Shown: positions 18,593 through 29,413, counted from the stretch's first letter. The stretch is DNA of 64,000 bases from JBIICS01 sp044238735 (GCA_044238735.1 JBIICS010000002.1:4534-68533), one strand, 5' to 3'. A program made the numbers and translations. The notes: generated by a model from the letters alone, not told the origin.

Positions 18593-19843
18593 TTATTCTG
18601 CTTTATCATTTTGCAGATTCAACTGCAACAATTCCTTAAATTTTACAGCAGAGGCAATTACTACCCCAATTGTAATGCATCCGCCAAAAATTACAGAAGG
18701 TTTAATTCCCATAATTTTGGCAGCCAAACCCGATTCAAATGCCCCTAACTCGTTTGATGATCCAATAAAAATAGTATTAACAGACGATACCCTGCCTCTC
18801 ATGCTTTCCGGAGTATACAATTGTAAGATGGTCCCTCTTATCACCACACTTATCGCATCAAAGGCACCTGTAAAAAACAAAAAGAAACAAGCCATAAATA
18901 AATTACTGGTAAATGCAAAGAGTAAGGTAAATACTCCAAACATAAAAACAGAAATAAATAAGATTTTTCCGGTGTTTTTAATAGGTGGATTTCCGGCTAA
19001 AAAAAGCATAGTAATTATAGATCCCAAAGCCGGAGATGACCTTAAATAGCCTAATACATCTGGCCCTGCCTTAAAAATTTCCTGTGTGTAGGCGGGCAAT
19101 ATTGCGGTTACTCCGCCAAAAAGAACTGCAAACATATCCAGCGATAGTGCACCAAGTAAAATGGGATGTTTAAACACATAGGTTATCCCGGCCTTTAGGC
19201 TTACTCCAATGCTTTCGGTTTGGGGTTTAAACGTTTGTTTAAATCGGGCCTTTACATTCCAATAAAGCACTACGGATAGGAGTGATAATATACTGATAAT
19301 GATTTGAACACTAATATTACCCGAAATACCTAAGAAAACTGCCGCCAACATAGGGCCCAATACCATTGAAAATTGCCACGAAAAGCTGTTCCAAGTTGCA
19401 GCATTAGGTAAATGTTCTTTCTCAACTAACTGGGATATAAATGCAAAGTTAGATGGACCCATAATTCCTCTTGAAAGACCGGTAAAAAAAATAATACCAA
19501 ACAGAGTTGGTAATAAATAAATAGATGTAGATGCTAAATAGAGTGAAGCCAGCAGTGCGATTAGATTCAAAATACTGATGATAATCATCCCACCTAAGAT
19601 AATTTTTTTTCGGCTACTGATATCTGCCCAGTGTCCGGCAAATAAACTTATGGATAAAGCTGGTATAGCTTCTGTTAATCCGATTAAACCTAAATACAAT
19701 GCATTCTTAGTTATTTCATAAATCCACCACGATATCGCTACGGCTTGCATTTGGTAGGCTATTGTAATAATAAACCTAGAACTTAAGTGGATTAAAAATG
19801 GTTTTATGGTTAATGACTTAACGGATTCTTTTAAAGGTTTCAT
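18593..19843 (-). CDS. MFS transporter of the EntS/MFS_3 type
   Basis: An inner-membrane major facilitator of 416 residues with about 12 hydrophobic helices, likely a proton-driven exporter. The loop between helices 2 and 3 has the MFS signature form (GHWADISSRKKIIL, residues about 70-83), and GLSRGIMGPSNFAFISQLV near residue 120 is typical of the enterobactin-exporter-like MFS_3 group. The substrate cannot be told; siderophore or drug export are family possibilities. Its ATG overlaps the TGA of the upstream gene (ATGA, 19843-19840), so translation of the two is coupled. Confidence 0.88.
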   Translation of the reverse strand: MKPLKESVKSLTIKPFLIHLSSRFIITIAYQMQAVAISWWIYEITKNALYLGLIGLTEAIPALSISLFAGHWADISSRKKIILGGMIIISILNLIALLASLYLASTSIYLLPTLFGIIFFTGLSRGIMGPSNFAFISQLVEKEHLPNAATWNSFSWQFSMVLGPMLAAVFLGISGNISVQIIISILSLLSVVLYWNVKARFKQTFKPQTESIGVSLKAGITYVFKHPILLGALSLDMFAVLFGGVTAILPAYTQEIFKAGPDVLGYLRSSPALGSIITMLFLAGNPPIKNTGKILFISVFMFGVFTLLFAFTSNLFMACFFLFFTGAFDAISVVIRGTILQLYTPESMRGRVSSVNTIFIGSSNELGAFESGLAAKIMGIKPSVIFGGCITIGVVIASAVKFKELLQLNLQNDKAE

Positions 19844-20445
19844 TGCTGAGAATCGTTAATATTTCTGGATTTGCCTTTGTAGGAATTGGAAAAGTAAAGC
19901 GAAATACCTACACCATAGGTTGGATAGGAAAGATCGTAGTTTATGAAAACTTTTGGTCCAATACCTATATCGTAATAGGGTTTGTACACATACTCAAATT
20001 CAGCAAAAACACCGGGATTTCTATTGTAAAGCAAGGTGTCTTTTTTACCGTCAACGGGAAGCCAACCAAATGAATAGCTAATACCTAACGAATAGCTTAA
20101 ATTGGAATATCTTTTAGGTTTTCTTTTCCCGTAACCGGCATGTAAACTGTAGGTTCTAAAATAGCGGTTTGTTCCCCACGAGTATAAACCAAAATTATAG
20201 AAATCATATTTATCATCTTCCTTGTCTCTTGGTCTTCTGTAATCTATACCATAGTTTAATAATGGAAAGTCAATGGGCTTAGACAAGAAACTGGAGGGGC
20301 CTATAGTGGCTGAAATATACCCGGTATTTATCTTAAAGCGAAGCTTTCCGTATACTACCTCATCAGGAATATCTCCCATCGGGGTTTGCGCTTTAATATA
20401 TACAAAGCATATTAATAAAACAAAGGTGAAAATTCTAGATTTCAT
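19840..20445 (-). CDS. Small predicted outer-membrane barrel protein
   Basis: A signal peptide (MKSRIFTFVLLICFVYIKAQ) is followed by about 180 residues of alternating, aromatic-rich strands (LSYSLGISYSFGWLPV, YGVGISLYFSNSY) consistent with an eight-stranded barrel. I do not recognise a named family. An upstream in-frame ATG (20463) would add MISFAK, but the promoter element TAGCTTTG at 20458-20451 overlaps that extension and sits 5 nt before ATG 20445, so I take 20445 as the start. It is the first gene of a two-gene unit with the MFS transporter, suggesting the two may act together in export, which is inference. Confidence 0.75.
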   Translation of the reverse strand: MKSRIFTFVLLICFVYIKAQTPMGDIPDEVVYGKLRFKINTGYISATIGPSSFLSKPIDFPLLNYGIDYRRPRDKEDDKYDFYNFGLYSWGTNRYFRTYSLHAGYGKRKPKRYSNLSYSLGISYSFGWLPVDGKKDTLLYNRNPGVFAEFEYVYKPYYDIGIGPKVFINYDLSYPTYGVGISLYFSNSYKGKSRNINDSQQ

Positions 20446-20450
20446 CTTTG

Positions 20451-20458
20451 CAAAGCTA
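20451..20458 (-). promoter_or_regulatory. TAnnTTTG promoter element next to a start codon
   Basis: TAGCTTTG on the minus strand ends 5 nt before ATG 20445, which implies a leaderless or nearly leaderless message. Confidence 0.55.
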
Positions 20459-20496
20459 ATCAATTAACTTCTAAAAAAAGCTGATTTACTATTAGT

Positions 20497-20523
20497 AAAA
20501 AGACCGCTGTGGGCGGTCTTTTT
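20497..20523 (-). terminator. Strong Rho-independent terminator of the giant surface-protein gene
   Basis: AAAAAGACCGC (20497-20507) pairs perfectly with GCGGTCTTTTT (20513-20523) over 11 bp, 4 nt after the stop codon of the 2956-residue gene. Confidence 0.92.
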
Positions 20524-20527
20524 GATA

Positions 20528-23500
20528 TTATCTTACAAGTGTTACCGAGCCACTCATAAATCTTTTTGGGATTTCACTTCCGTCTTTTAATTCTCCTTTT
20601 ATCATATAATAATAGGTGCCTTCGGGAGCAAGCTGACCCGATGTTGTTCTGCCGTCCCAACCGGTGTTAACCCCTTCCCATTCGTAAATTAATTGACCCC
20701 AGCGGTTAAAGATCACAACGTTTAATTCTTTTATTAAAAAAGATTTAACAAAGAATACATCGTTTTTCTGATCATCATTTGGGGAGAATACGTTTGGAAT
20801 AAAAATGGAGTCTAGCGGTTCTTTTAAATCAACATATTTATATGCTGTGTCGGTACAACCATTACTATCGGTTATTATTAAACGGATAGTATCTTGTGAA
20901 TCTCCAAAATAATAGGTAAAGATTGGACTTTCTACACTGGTAGTAGTTGAACTTGGATCGCCAAAGTGCCAGCTATAATTAGTTATAGTAACCCCAGTTG
21001 GAGTTGTAGAAGTATTGGTAAATTGAACTTGTAAAGGCACAACACCAGTGCTGTCTGTCATGGTAAAGGATGCAATGGCTTTTGGTATCTCGCCAATTAT
21101 TGTATTTGAAGTAGCTGTAGTTACACAACCATCTAATGAAACTGCTACCAAAGTGTATGTACCGGCCGCTAAATCGGTAGGATTTAAAACGGTAGAAACT
21201 GTGTTACCATTAGAATCTAACCAATAAATAAATTGTCCGTTTTGTACGTTCGCATTTGTTATAGATCCGTTTGCAAGATTACATTTGGCTTCATTTCCTT
21301 GTCCTGTACTGGTTATAACAGCAACTGGCAATACGTTTACAATGGCTGTATCGGTAGAGGTACAACTTCCATTAGAAGCAGTTACTGTGTACACCACTGA
21401 ATTTAATGGATTAACAGAAATGCTGGTGCCAATAGTGCCCGTGTCCCACGTGTAAGAGCTTGCATTACCACTCACCGAAACTATGGCAGTCTCCCCTTTA
21501 CAAATAGTAGACCCCTGCGCATTTATTGTTGGATTTTGAAGTAATGTTACCGTTGCAATTGCCGTATTTTTACAACCGTTAGCGTCTGACCCTTCAACGG
21601 TATAGGTGCTGGTAATTAAAGGGCTTACAATTAAGGTGTCATTAATAGTGCCCTCGCTCCATTGGTAGTTAACTCCTCCATTAGCCGTAAGGGTTGCGGC
21701 AGAGCCCGGACAAATACTCGGATTGTTTACAGTTATATTGGGCGGTATAATGGTGTTAATAAAGGCTAAGGCTGTATCCTTACATCCGGTTATGGCATCG
21801 GTAACGGTTAGCGTGTAAATGCTATTGGTACTTACAGTTGGATATATAGTGGTATTTGTACTTCCATTAGACCAGCTGGTAAAGAAAGCACCAGCCCCGG
21901 TTAAGGTAACTGTTCCGTTTTCGCAAACATTTGACGTAAAAGTGGTTTGATTGTTTATGGTAGCTGTTGGAGTGTTGTTTACAGTAACACTCGCAAATGC
22001 AGTATCAGTACAGTTATTTTGGTTGGTACCGATTACTGTATAGGCTGTAGTTGATGTAGGGCTAACATTTATGCTAGGAGTCAGCGCATTGGTATTCCAA
22101 GAATACTGAACAGCCCCGCTAGCAGTTAATGTAGCCGAATTACCCGAGCAGATGGTAGTATCATTTATATTTAAAGATGGTTTTGGGTTAACGGTTATTA
22201 CCCCCTGACCGTTAGCCACACAATTATTTCCATCCGTGCCCGTTACTGTATAGGTATAAGTGCCGGGAGAAAAAATCACTAAACTAAGTGTGTCGTTAGT
22301 GGAAGAATTACTCCAGGTATAAGTAGAAGCGCCGCTTGCAACAATAGTTGCGGTATTGCCCGAACATATTGTAGCATTGCTTACATTTAATTGTATTGGT
22401 GGATTAACCGAAACATTAACAATTGCTGTATCCATACAGCCAGAACTGTTTCCAATAACAGTGTAACTTGTGTTTGATGTTGGATTGATGGATATACCAT
22501 TGGTTAAATTTCCATTACTCCACGAATAGGTTGTGCCCCCGGAAGCATTTACCGTAATATTAGCACCAAAACAAATCGTAGTATCTCTTATTGGATCACC
22601 ATCAACTAAAACGTTTGGATTTGGAATAATATTAACGTTAACCCTTGCAGTATCTGTACAATTTCCTAATTGACCTACAATTGTAAACGTAGAATCGTTG
22701 GTGAGCGTTACATTTATTTGCCCTAATGAACTTCCGTTCGGAATCCAACTATACGAAGTAGCGTTTCCAGATGCCGTTATGGAGGTGCTGTTGCCTGCAC
22801 ATATTTGAGATGGAGCTGCACTTAATGTTGTCCCCGGTAAATTGTTTACAGTAACAATGGAAGAGTCAGTAAGAATACATCCCTGGGCAGATTCGCCGGT
22901 AACATAATAGGTAATTGTATTATTTGGACTTACAGAAATACTGTTTCCAATCTGTCCATTGCTCCAACTGTAGCTTGCCGCATTACCTGTAACCGTTAAA
23001 TTGCCAAATGAGCCTCTGCAAATAGCTATATCATTTGTACTTAAGGTAGGCAAAGCATTAACAATGATGTTTACTGTATCCGTATTCGAGCAGTTATTTC
23101 CATCTGTACCTGTTACAATATAGCTGTTACTGGAAGATGGATTAAAAGCAACTCCATTTGTTACTCCATTATTCCAGGTATAAGATTGTGTACCAAATCC
23201 ATTTAATGTAATGGATTCTCCAATACAAATAGTATCATCGCTAGCTACCCCTAAAACGTTAGGTTTGTCAAATACATTAATAATTTGTGAGCTGGAATCC
23301 GTGCAACCATTTAAACTTATAGTATGAGTAATAGTATTTAAACCAATATTTGAATTCGACGGACTAAAAATGGCACCACTAACACCATTTCCGGAGAAAG
23401 TTCCGCCGCTTAAATTGGGTACAATCGAAACGTTAGAGGCATTATTGCAATATTGTGCAGCTAAACCGGTAAAACCCGCGTCAGGCTTAGCTTTTATCTG

Positions 23501-26500
23501 TATGGTTGCTATAGCTGAGTCAGCAGCACACCCCCCTGAAGCAGGAATCGTATTTTGAATAGTATATGTTCCGGGAGTTGAAGCGCCAACATATATAACC
23601 CCACTTGCATCTATAACCAAACCGTTTCCACCACTAATAATTGTGAAGCTTCCAGCAGTACCACCATTTATATATACAGGTGCTTGATTAGGGTCGTTAT
23701 TACATACAACCGACGCAATGGTAAAATCGGCACTTATCGAGCTACTGCTCACAGTTAAGTTATAATTTCTTGTAGAGGGACAAGTTCCGTTTGTAGTGTA
23801 TGTTATAACATAGGTAGTACCTGCGGTTGTTGTACTCAAATCAATTTCTCCTGTACTGCTATTTATGGTAGCTCCTCCCGATATACTAAAGGTACCACCG
23901 GGTTGTGCAATGGAACTTGGAATTGGATTGCTGCCTGTGATACAGGCTGTTAAGGTGGGATAAGTTACGCTGGCATTATCCTGACTGTAAACAGAGACAA
24001 CTATAGTATCTGGTCTTCCTTTGCAGCCGGCCAAAGTGGGCGTTGCAATTATATTGGATACGATACTGCTCCCCGAATTATTGTTAGGTGCTGTCCAACT
24101 GGTAATATTACCATTGCCTAATAGAGGCTGATTTATTGATGAATTAGAGTTTGTCCAATCAACGGTTGCTCCTCCCGGATTTGAAGTAAAGTTAAGTGGA
24201 CCCAGCGTTCCGCCAGGGCACGAACTAATATCGGGTAATGAAGTTAGGGCAGGTGTAGGGCTAATAGTGATTGTAAATGTTCCGGTATCGCTATTGCATC
24301 CGTTTACTTCTCCAGTAACTTTAATTGTGGAGGTATTATTAGTTCCCGAGTTATTGGCAGCTGTTATAAACGAGGGGATATTACCCGCTCCGCTAGCTCC
24401 TAAACCTATAGTTGTGTTGTCGTTTAACCAATTAAATGTACCGCCCGATGGGGTTGTGGAGAATGTGGGTATATTAGCATTAGTATTTGGACAATAAGTT
24501 TCATTGTTTAAAGCGGTTAAAGTCGGTTTAGGTTTTATAATAATGTTAAATGCCATCGGAGAAGATTGGCAACCGTTATTCTGAGCCGATACATTGATAC
24601 TTCCTACAATATTATTATTGGTATTATTATTTCCAGAGATGAAACTACCAATATTGCCATTTCCGCTTGCCCCTAGGCCAATAGCTGTATTGGTGTTGGT
24701 CCAGCTAAATGATGAGCCAAAAGGATTAGTGTTAAAGGCAGGAACTATTGTAGTTTGGCCTGGACAAACAGCAATATCCGGCTGCTTATCGATAATTGGT
24801 GTTGGGTAAATATAGATTTGGAAGCTTCCCGAAGAACCGGTACATCCATTAGCAGTGGCGGTTACACTTATACTTGCACTGTTGTTTATGCCGGATGAGT
24901 TAGCACCAGCAGTAAATGAAGGTATAGACCCGCTACCACTTACCCCTAAGCCAATACTTGTATTATTATTGGTCCATGCATATGTACCGGCAGGATTACT
25001 ATTAAACGCTGGAACATTAACCGAACTTCCCGGGCAAGCATATACATCCGATAATGAATTTAAAACCGGAATAGGTTTAATGGTGATAGTATATGTTAAA
25101 TTACTTCCTGTACAACCATTTAAACTTGGTGTTGCCGAAATGGTTCCAGAATAGTTGGAGCCACTGGCATTTGATGGGGCTGTCCATCCATTAATATTTC
25201 CTGAACCTGAGGCAGGAATACCTATTGAAGTATTGCTATTAGTCCAGTTAATTGTTGCTCCTGATGGAGTTGTAGTAAAGGTTTGATTGGATATACTGTT
25301 TCCAGGGCAATAAGATTGATTGCTGATAGTGGATATAGCTGGAGTAGGTTTAATAGTAACATTAACGGTTTTTGGGTTACTTACACAACCGTTTAAAGTA
25401 GTTGTGTAACTGATGGTTCCCGAAATTGATGATCCGGTGCTATTTGAAGGGGCATTCCAGTTTGGAATGGAACCGGTTCCACTCGCACTTATTCCAATTG
25501 CAGTGTTATTGTTATTCCAGTTAAAGGATCCGCCAGCCGGAGAGCTGGAAAAAGTTCCAATGGATATAATTTCGGAAGGACAAACTGTAACATCACTCAA
25601 AGAATTAACCACCGGCGTAGGTTTAATTATGATATTAAAATTGACTGAAGCTCCAGAACACCCTGCAGCTGTAGCAATTACTGTTATCTGCGAGGTGAAA
25701 TTTGAACCGGTATTGTTTACTGGTGCTGTCCAACTGGGAATACTTCCAACTCCTGAAGAGGCGGATAAACCTACAGTTGAAAAGCTTCCGCTGGCGGTCC
25801 AGCTAAATGTAGATCCACCAACAGAACTATTAAATGAAATAGCCGATATAGTGGCACCCGGACAAGCGCTAACGTCAGAAACGGCTGCAACCGTTGGATT
25901 AGGATTTACAGTTACAGTTACTGAAGAGGTAACAGATGTTCCGCATGTATTGGTTACTTTTCTTCTGTATAACGTTGTGGTTGTTAGCACCGGAGGATCG
26001 TAGGTTACGCCGGTAGCTCCAGGTATGTCAGACCAGGAAGTCCCACCATTAGTTGACATTTCCCATTGGTACGTATAACCTGCAGAGCTATTACCCCCCG
26101 AAGCAGGTGTTAATTCGCTTAAAATAACGGGGTCTTGACCGCTACAAATGGTTTGATTGCTTCCAACACCACCTGCCGAAACGTTACTATATACAGATAT
26201 AGTAAAGGCTGTGGCAGCACTCTGGCAACCTCCTGTTGAAGCAGTAACATAGTAAGTAGCACTACTTCCTGCTGCAGGAGCAACTGGTGTGTAACTTGTT
26301 GTGTTGTTAGTGCCGGGAGCAGCAATAGTTAAACCAGAATTACTCCACCAATTATAACTATAACCCGCATTAGATACTGTAAAGGTAGGCATAGCAGATC
26401 CGTTACAAACACTACTACTAACCGAGCTTGTGGCTGTAGGTGCTGAAGGAGCTGAGCCGTTAGTGATGGATACTTGACCCCAACTGTAGGTACAACTGTT

Positions 26501-29398
26501 ACCATCCCTAACTATAACCGTGTAAGTTCCTTGTGTTAAATTGGTAAATGAATTAGACACTTGATAAGTGGTACCGCCATTTATAGAATAATTAAGGGTA
26601 GGGGAGCCACTGGCGTTAATAGTTATAGTACCGTTATTACCCCCGCAAATCGTAACATCTGTTTTAGGTACAGATGAAACCGATGGTAATGGATTTACTG
26701 TTATAATAATTGAATTGGAATTGACGCTTCCACAAGTGTTGCTGGCCACTCTTCTATAATAAGTAGTTGTGCTCAAAGAGGCAGGAGAGTATGTGGCTCC
26801 TGTAGCTCCCGGAATATTTGTCCAGTTTACTCCATCAGGCGAAGATTGCCATTGATAGGTGGTAGCTCCGGTTCCGCCGGATGCCGCCGCTGAAGAGGTT
26901 ATAGTGGCAGGTGTGGAGCCACTGCAAATGGTTTGAGCTGTAGCGATGGTTCCTCCACTTAAGGCAGCATAAACATTTAAAGTAATAACATTTGCAAAAG
27001 TAACTGTTCCGCAGGCATCCGTAACTCTTACTCTTATATACTTGATGCTGGTTAAACCATTTGGATGATCATACGAATTAGTATTTGCTCCTGCAATATC
27101 CGTCCAGGTTGCATTGTCTGGGCTTGATTGCCATTGATAACTATAAGGTCCATTTCCGCCGGATGCATTGGTGCTAAAGGTAATATTGGCCGGATCGCCC
27201 CCATTACAAACAGTCTGATTCGACCCTATGGTTCCGGCATTGAGGACCGGATATACTGTTAAAGTTACAGTATTAGAATTTGCGCTACCGCATGTGTTTG
27301 AATATACTCGTCTGTATAGAGTGGTGGTGGTTATTACACCCGGGTCGAAAGTGGCTGCTGTTGCTCCGGTAATATTGGTCCAGGTAACTCCTCCATCGGT
27401 GCTTTGTTGCCATTGATAACCAGATGTACCAGTTCCGCCTGAGCCAGAAGTGCTACTGGTAAGAGCCACCGGATCGGAGCCGGTACAATAGGAAGTACTT
27501 GTTGCAATGGTGCCTCCCACTACTGCGCTCGAAACATTAACTGTGGCATTGGCTGTTTTAGTACAACCCAATAAGTCGGTAATAGTTAAGGTATATGTTG
27601 TACTCGAAGCAGGAGAAGCTGTAGGATTTGCTACTGTTGAAGAACTTAATCCACTTGTTGGCGACCAAACAAAAGAGTTTACACTGTTATCCAATAAAAA
27701 GGTAATACTCCAGTTTACCAGAGTTCCTATATCTCCTGCGCCGTCATCCGCTACTTTAAGTGTCCAGTTACCATTTAAATTTTGCCCGTTAAATGAAGTA
27801 AAAGTTCCTTCAGGTCTAAAAGTGCCCGTAAATGGAGGAGATCCTGCCGTAATAGCCGTACCAGCATTAGGATTAAATATCGTATTTACATAATTATCAC
27901 CTGTACCACCGTTATCAGTACTAAGTTCTATAGTTGTTCCGCCAGGGCTTATAAGAAAAATATCTAAGTCGCCATCATAAGGATGATTGATGTTAACAGT
28001 AACACTAACTAAAGTACCACTGGATAATAAAGTAGGTAAATAGCCACTTAAATTTATTGAGTTAGATATTCCGGTTGCGTTATTGTCAGGGATGGCAGTG
28101 TTAAGATTACCAGAATTAAATGTTCTGGTTACCTGAGTAGAGGAGGTTGAGCTGGTGCTGGTAAGGTTTACAGAGCCACCAGGACAAATTGAAGAACTGG
28201 AGGGTGATACACTTACTGAGGGGCTGTAAACATTTACAGTGTAATAAGCTGTTTTTGAAGAGCCACAAGCTCCGTTAACAGTACACGTATAAGTGGTAGT
28301 AGTAGAGGGGCTAACCGTTACACTAGAGCTGGAACCAATAGAAGTTGCGCCGTTAGTCCAATTATAGGTAAAAGGGCCAGGGCCAATGGTGGCAATAGAA
28401 AGTGTTGTGCTGGAACCAGAACATATGGATGAACCACCCGTTGAAGAAATACTAACGGTTTGTATCCCCGAATTTGCAGATACCACATAGTCGCAAACAT
28501 CTCCCGCATATCCATCAATCATCAAATAGTAAGTGTTTCCCGGGGTTAAACCTGAAGCATTCACAGTATTGGTTCCGGGCGACATACTACCATCACAGCC
28601 AAAGCTTGTAACAGTTCCTGAACAGGTTCCGGTAGAAGAGAAAATTAAAAACTGAATACCATCATTATAAGTACAGTTTGAAACAACTACGTTTAATGAT
28701 ATCGAAGAGGCGGAGGCAACAAAGGTAAGGAATGAGTTGTTTTCAATTGAGCCGCAAAAAGTTGAACTTAAACTTGACCAGGAAACGTTGTCATAAAAAG
28801 GGCTTGTAATACCACAATAACCGTTTAAGTCGCAAATGGGAACTGCATTTGAGCAAAAGTCTGCAGCCATTGGATTATTTCCGCATCCTGCGGGAGGGGC
28901 AGGTGCTGAATTTCCAAAACTTAAACTAATAGAATTTACCGTACCTATATCACCTGATGTCCAATCTATTATACATAAATACCAAGTGCCATTAGCAGAG
29001 CTTCCGTTATTAAAATAGCCTAAATTTCCCTCAGGTCGGTAATCACCCGTAAATGGAGCAACACCAGAAGAGATAAGGGTAGGTGCATTCATTTTAAAGC
29101 AGGTATTGGTGTAGTTGTCATTACTACTACCGTTTTCACTGGATAGTTCAACTTTGCTACCATCAGGCGATTGAAGATAAAATGTTAGTTCAGAAACATA
29201 GGTATGACTAATATTTAAACACACACTGGTTAATCCATTGGAAGAGGAAAGACTACCAATACCTGTTACAGATATCGGAAAACAAGTATAGGAGGTGCCA
29301 TTATCTGGTATAGAACCACCTCCAGCAGTAAACGTTTGAGCTTTTATGTTTAAAAAAAAGACTCCAATGAATAAAATAGAAAGTAAAAATGTTTTCAT
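20528..29398 (-). CDS. Giant T9SS-secreted surface protein with PKD-like repeats and gliding-type C-terminus
   Basis: At 2956 residues this is by far the largest gene here. In order: signal peptide (FIGVFFLNIKAQ), a proprotein-convertase P-like domain (about 25-165), a CUB-like Cys segment, a second P-like domain (about 420-570), about five Ig-like units with YQWQ.S.DG..W cores, seven PKD-like units of about 90 residues each opening with a CP pair (SACPG, TVCPS, SYCPG, YACPG, AVCPG, TYCPN, SSCPG), about ten shorter units with C.G....L.A.G....W..G cores, one classic PKD domain (YSWHFGDPSS), and the gliding-motility-associated C-terminal domain (FIPNVFSPNDDQKNDVF, NRWGQLIYEW, GTYYYMIKG), a type B T9SS signal. 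A cell-surface adhesin role is inferred. It follows the 137-aa gene by 15 nt. Confidence 0.93.
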   Translation of the reverse strand: MKTFLLSILFIGVFFLNIKAQTFTAGGGSIPDNGTSYTCFPISVTGIGSLSSSNGLTSVCLNISHTYVSELTFYLQSPDGSKVELSSENGSSNDNYTNTCFKMNAPTLISSGVAPFTGDYRPEGNLGYFNNGSSANGTWYLCIIDWTSGDIGTVNSISLSFGNSAPAPPAGCGNNPMAADFCSNAVPICDLNGYCGITSPFYDNVSWSSLSSTFCGSIENNSFLTFVASASSISLNVVVSNCTYNDGIQFLIFSSTGTCSGTVTSFGCDGSMSPGTNTVNASGLTPGNTYYLMIDGYAGDVCDYVVSANSGIQTVSISSTGGSSICSGSSTTLSIATIGPGPFTYNWTNGATSIGSSSSVTVSPSTTTTYTCTVNGACGSSKTAYYTVNVYSPSVSVSPSSSSICPGGSVNLTSTSSTSSTQVTRTFNSGNLNTAIPDNNATGISNSINLSGYLPTLLSSGTLVSVTVNINHPYDGDLDIFLISPGGTTIELSTDNGGTGDNYVNTIFNPNAGTAITAGSPPFTGTFRPEGTFTSFNGQNLNGNWTLKVADDGAGDIGTLVNWSITFLLDNSVNSFVWSPTSGLSSSTVANPTASPASSTTYTLTITDLLGCTKTANATVNVSSAVVGGTIATSTSYCTGSDPVALTSSTSGSGGTGTSGYQWQQSTDGGVTWTNITGATAATFDPGVITTTTLYRRVYSNTCGSANSNTVTLTVYPVLNAGTIGSNQTVCNGGDPANITFSTNASGGNGPYSYQWQSSPDNATWTDIAGANTNSYDHPNGLTSIKYIRVRVTDACGTVTFANVITLNVYAALSGGTIATAQTICSGSTPATITSSAAASGGTGATTYQWQSSPDGVNWTNIPGATGATYSPASLSTTTYYRRVASNTCGSVNSNSIIITVNPLPSVSSVPKTDVTICGGNNGTITINASGSPTLNYSINGGTTYQVSNSFTNLTQGTYTVIVRDGNSCTYSWGQVSITNGSAPSAPTATSSVSSSVCNGSAMPTFTVSNAGYSYNWWSNSGLTIAAPGTNNTTSYTPVAPAAGSSATYYVTASTGGCQSAATAFTISVYSNVSAGGVGSNQTICSGQDPVILSELTPASGGNSSAGYTYQWEMSTNGGTSWSDIPGATGVTYDPPVLTTTTLYRRKVTNTCGTSVTSSVTVTVNPNPTVAAVSDVSACPGATISAISFNSSVGGSTFSWTASGSFSTVGLSASSGVGSIPSWTAPVNNTGSNFTSQITVIATAAGCSGASVNFNIIIKPTPVVNSLSDVTVCPSEIISIGTFSSSPAGGSFNWNNNNTAIGISASGTGSIPNWNAPSNSTGSSISGTISYTTTLNGCVSNPKTVNVTIKPTPAISTISNQSYCPGNSISNQTFTTTPSGATINWTNSNTSIGIPASGSGNINGWTAPSNASGSNYSGTISATPSLNGCTGSNLTYTITIKPIPVLNSLSDVYACPGSSVNVPAFNSNPAGTYAWTNNNTSIGLGVSGSGSIPSFTAGANSSGINNSASISVTATANGCTGSSGSFQIYIYPTPIIDKQPDIAVCPGQTTIVPAFNTNPFGSSFSWTNTNTAIGLGASGNGNIGSFISGNNNTNNNIVGSINVSAQNNGCQSSPMAFNIIIKPKPTLTALNNETYCPNTNANIPTFSTTPSGGTFNWLNDNTTIGLGASGAGNIPSFITAANNSGTNNTSTIKVTGEVNGCNSDTGTFTITISPTPALTSLPDISSCPGGTLGPLNFTSNPGGATVDWTNSNSSINQPLLGNGNITSWTAPNNNSGSSIVSNIIATPTLAGCKGRPDTIVVSVYSQDNASVTYPTLTACITGSNPIPSSIAQPGGTFSISGGATINSSTGEIDLSTTTAGTTYVITYTTNGTCPSTRNYNLTVSSSSISADFTIASVVCNNDPNQAPVYINGGTAGSFTIISGGNGLVIDASGVIYVGASTPGTYTIQNTIPASGGCAADSAIATIQIKAKPDAGFTGLAAQYCNNASNVSIVPNLSGGTFSGNGVSGAIFSPSNSNIGLNTITHTISLNGCTDSSSQIINVFDKPNVLGVASDDTICIGESITLNGFGTQSYTWNNGVTNGVAFNPSSSNSYIVTGTDGNNCSNTDTVNIIVNALPTLSTNDIAICRGSFGNLTVTGNAASYSWSNGQIGNSISVSPNNTITYYVTGESAQGCILTDSSIVTVNNLPGTTLSAAPSQICAGNSTSITASGNATSYSWIPNGSSLGQINVTLTNDSTFTIVGQLGNCTDTARVNVNIIPNPNVLVDGDPIRDTTICFGANITVNASGGTTYSWSNGNLTNGISINPTSNTSYTVIGNSSGCMDTAIVNVSVNPPIQLNVSNATICSGNTATIVASGASTYTWSNSSTNDTLSLVIFSPGTYTYTVTGTDGNNCVANGQGVITVNPKPSLNINDTTICSGNSATLTASGAVQYSWNTNALTPSINVSPTSTTAYTVIGTNQNNCTDTAFASVTVNNTPTATINNQTTFTSNVCENGTVTLTGAGAFFTSWSNGSTNTTIYPTVSTNSIYTLTVTDAITGCKDTALAFINTIIPPNITVNNPSICPGSAATLTANGGVNYQWSEGTINDTLIVSPLITSTYTVEGSDANGCKNTAIATVTLLQNPTINAQGSTICKGETAIVSVSGNASSYTWDTGTIGTSISVNPLNSVVYTVTASNGSCTSTDTAIVNVLPVAVITSTGQGNEAKCNLANGSITNANVQNGQFIYWLDSNGNTVSTVLNPTDLAAGTYTLVAVSLDGCVTTATSNTIIGEIPKAIASFTMTDSTGVVPLQVQFTNTSTTPTGVTITNYSWHFGDPSSTTTSVESPIFTYYFGDSQDTIRLIITDSNGCTDTAYKYVDLKEPLDSIFIPNVFSPNDDQKNDVFFVKSFLIKELNVVIFNRWGQLIYEWEGVNTGWDGRTTSGQLAPEGTYYYMIKGELKDGSEIPKRFMSGSVTLVR

Positions 29399-29413
29399 TC
29401 TATATAATATAAA

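Noticed and set aside
25413..26003. Long plus-strand frame opposite the giant surface protein
   Set aside because: It is a shadow of the Gly/Thr/Ser-rich repeat codons on the other strand; similar frames recur opposite every repeat unit.
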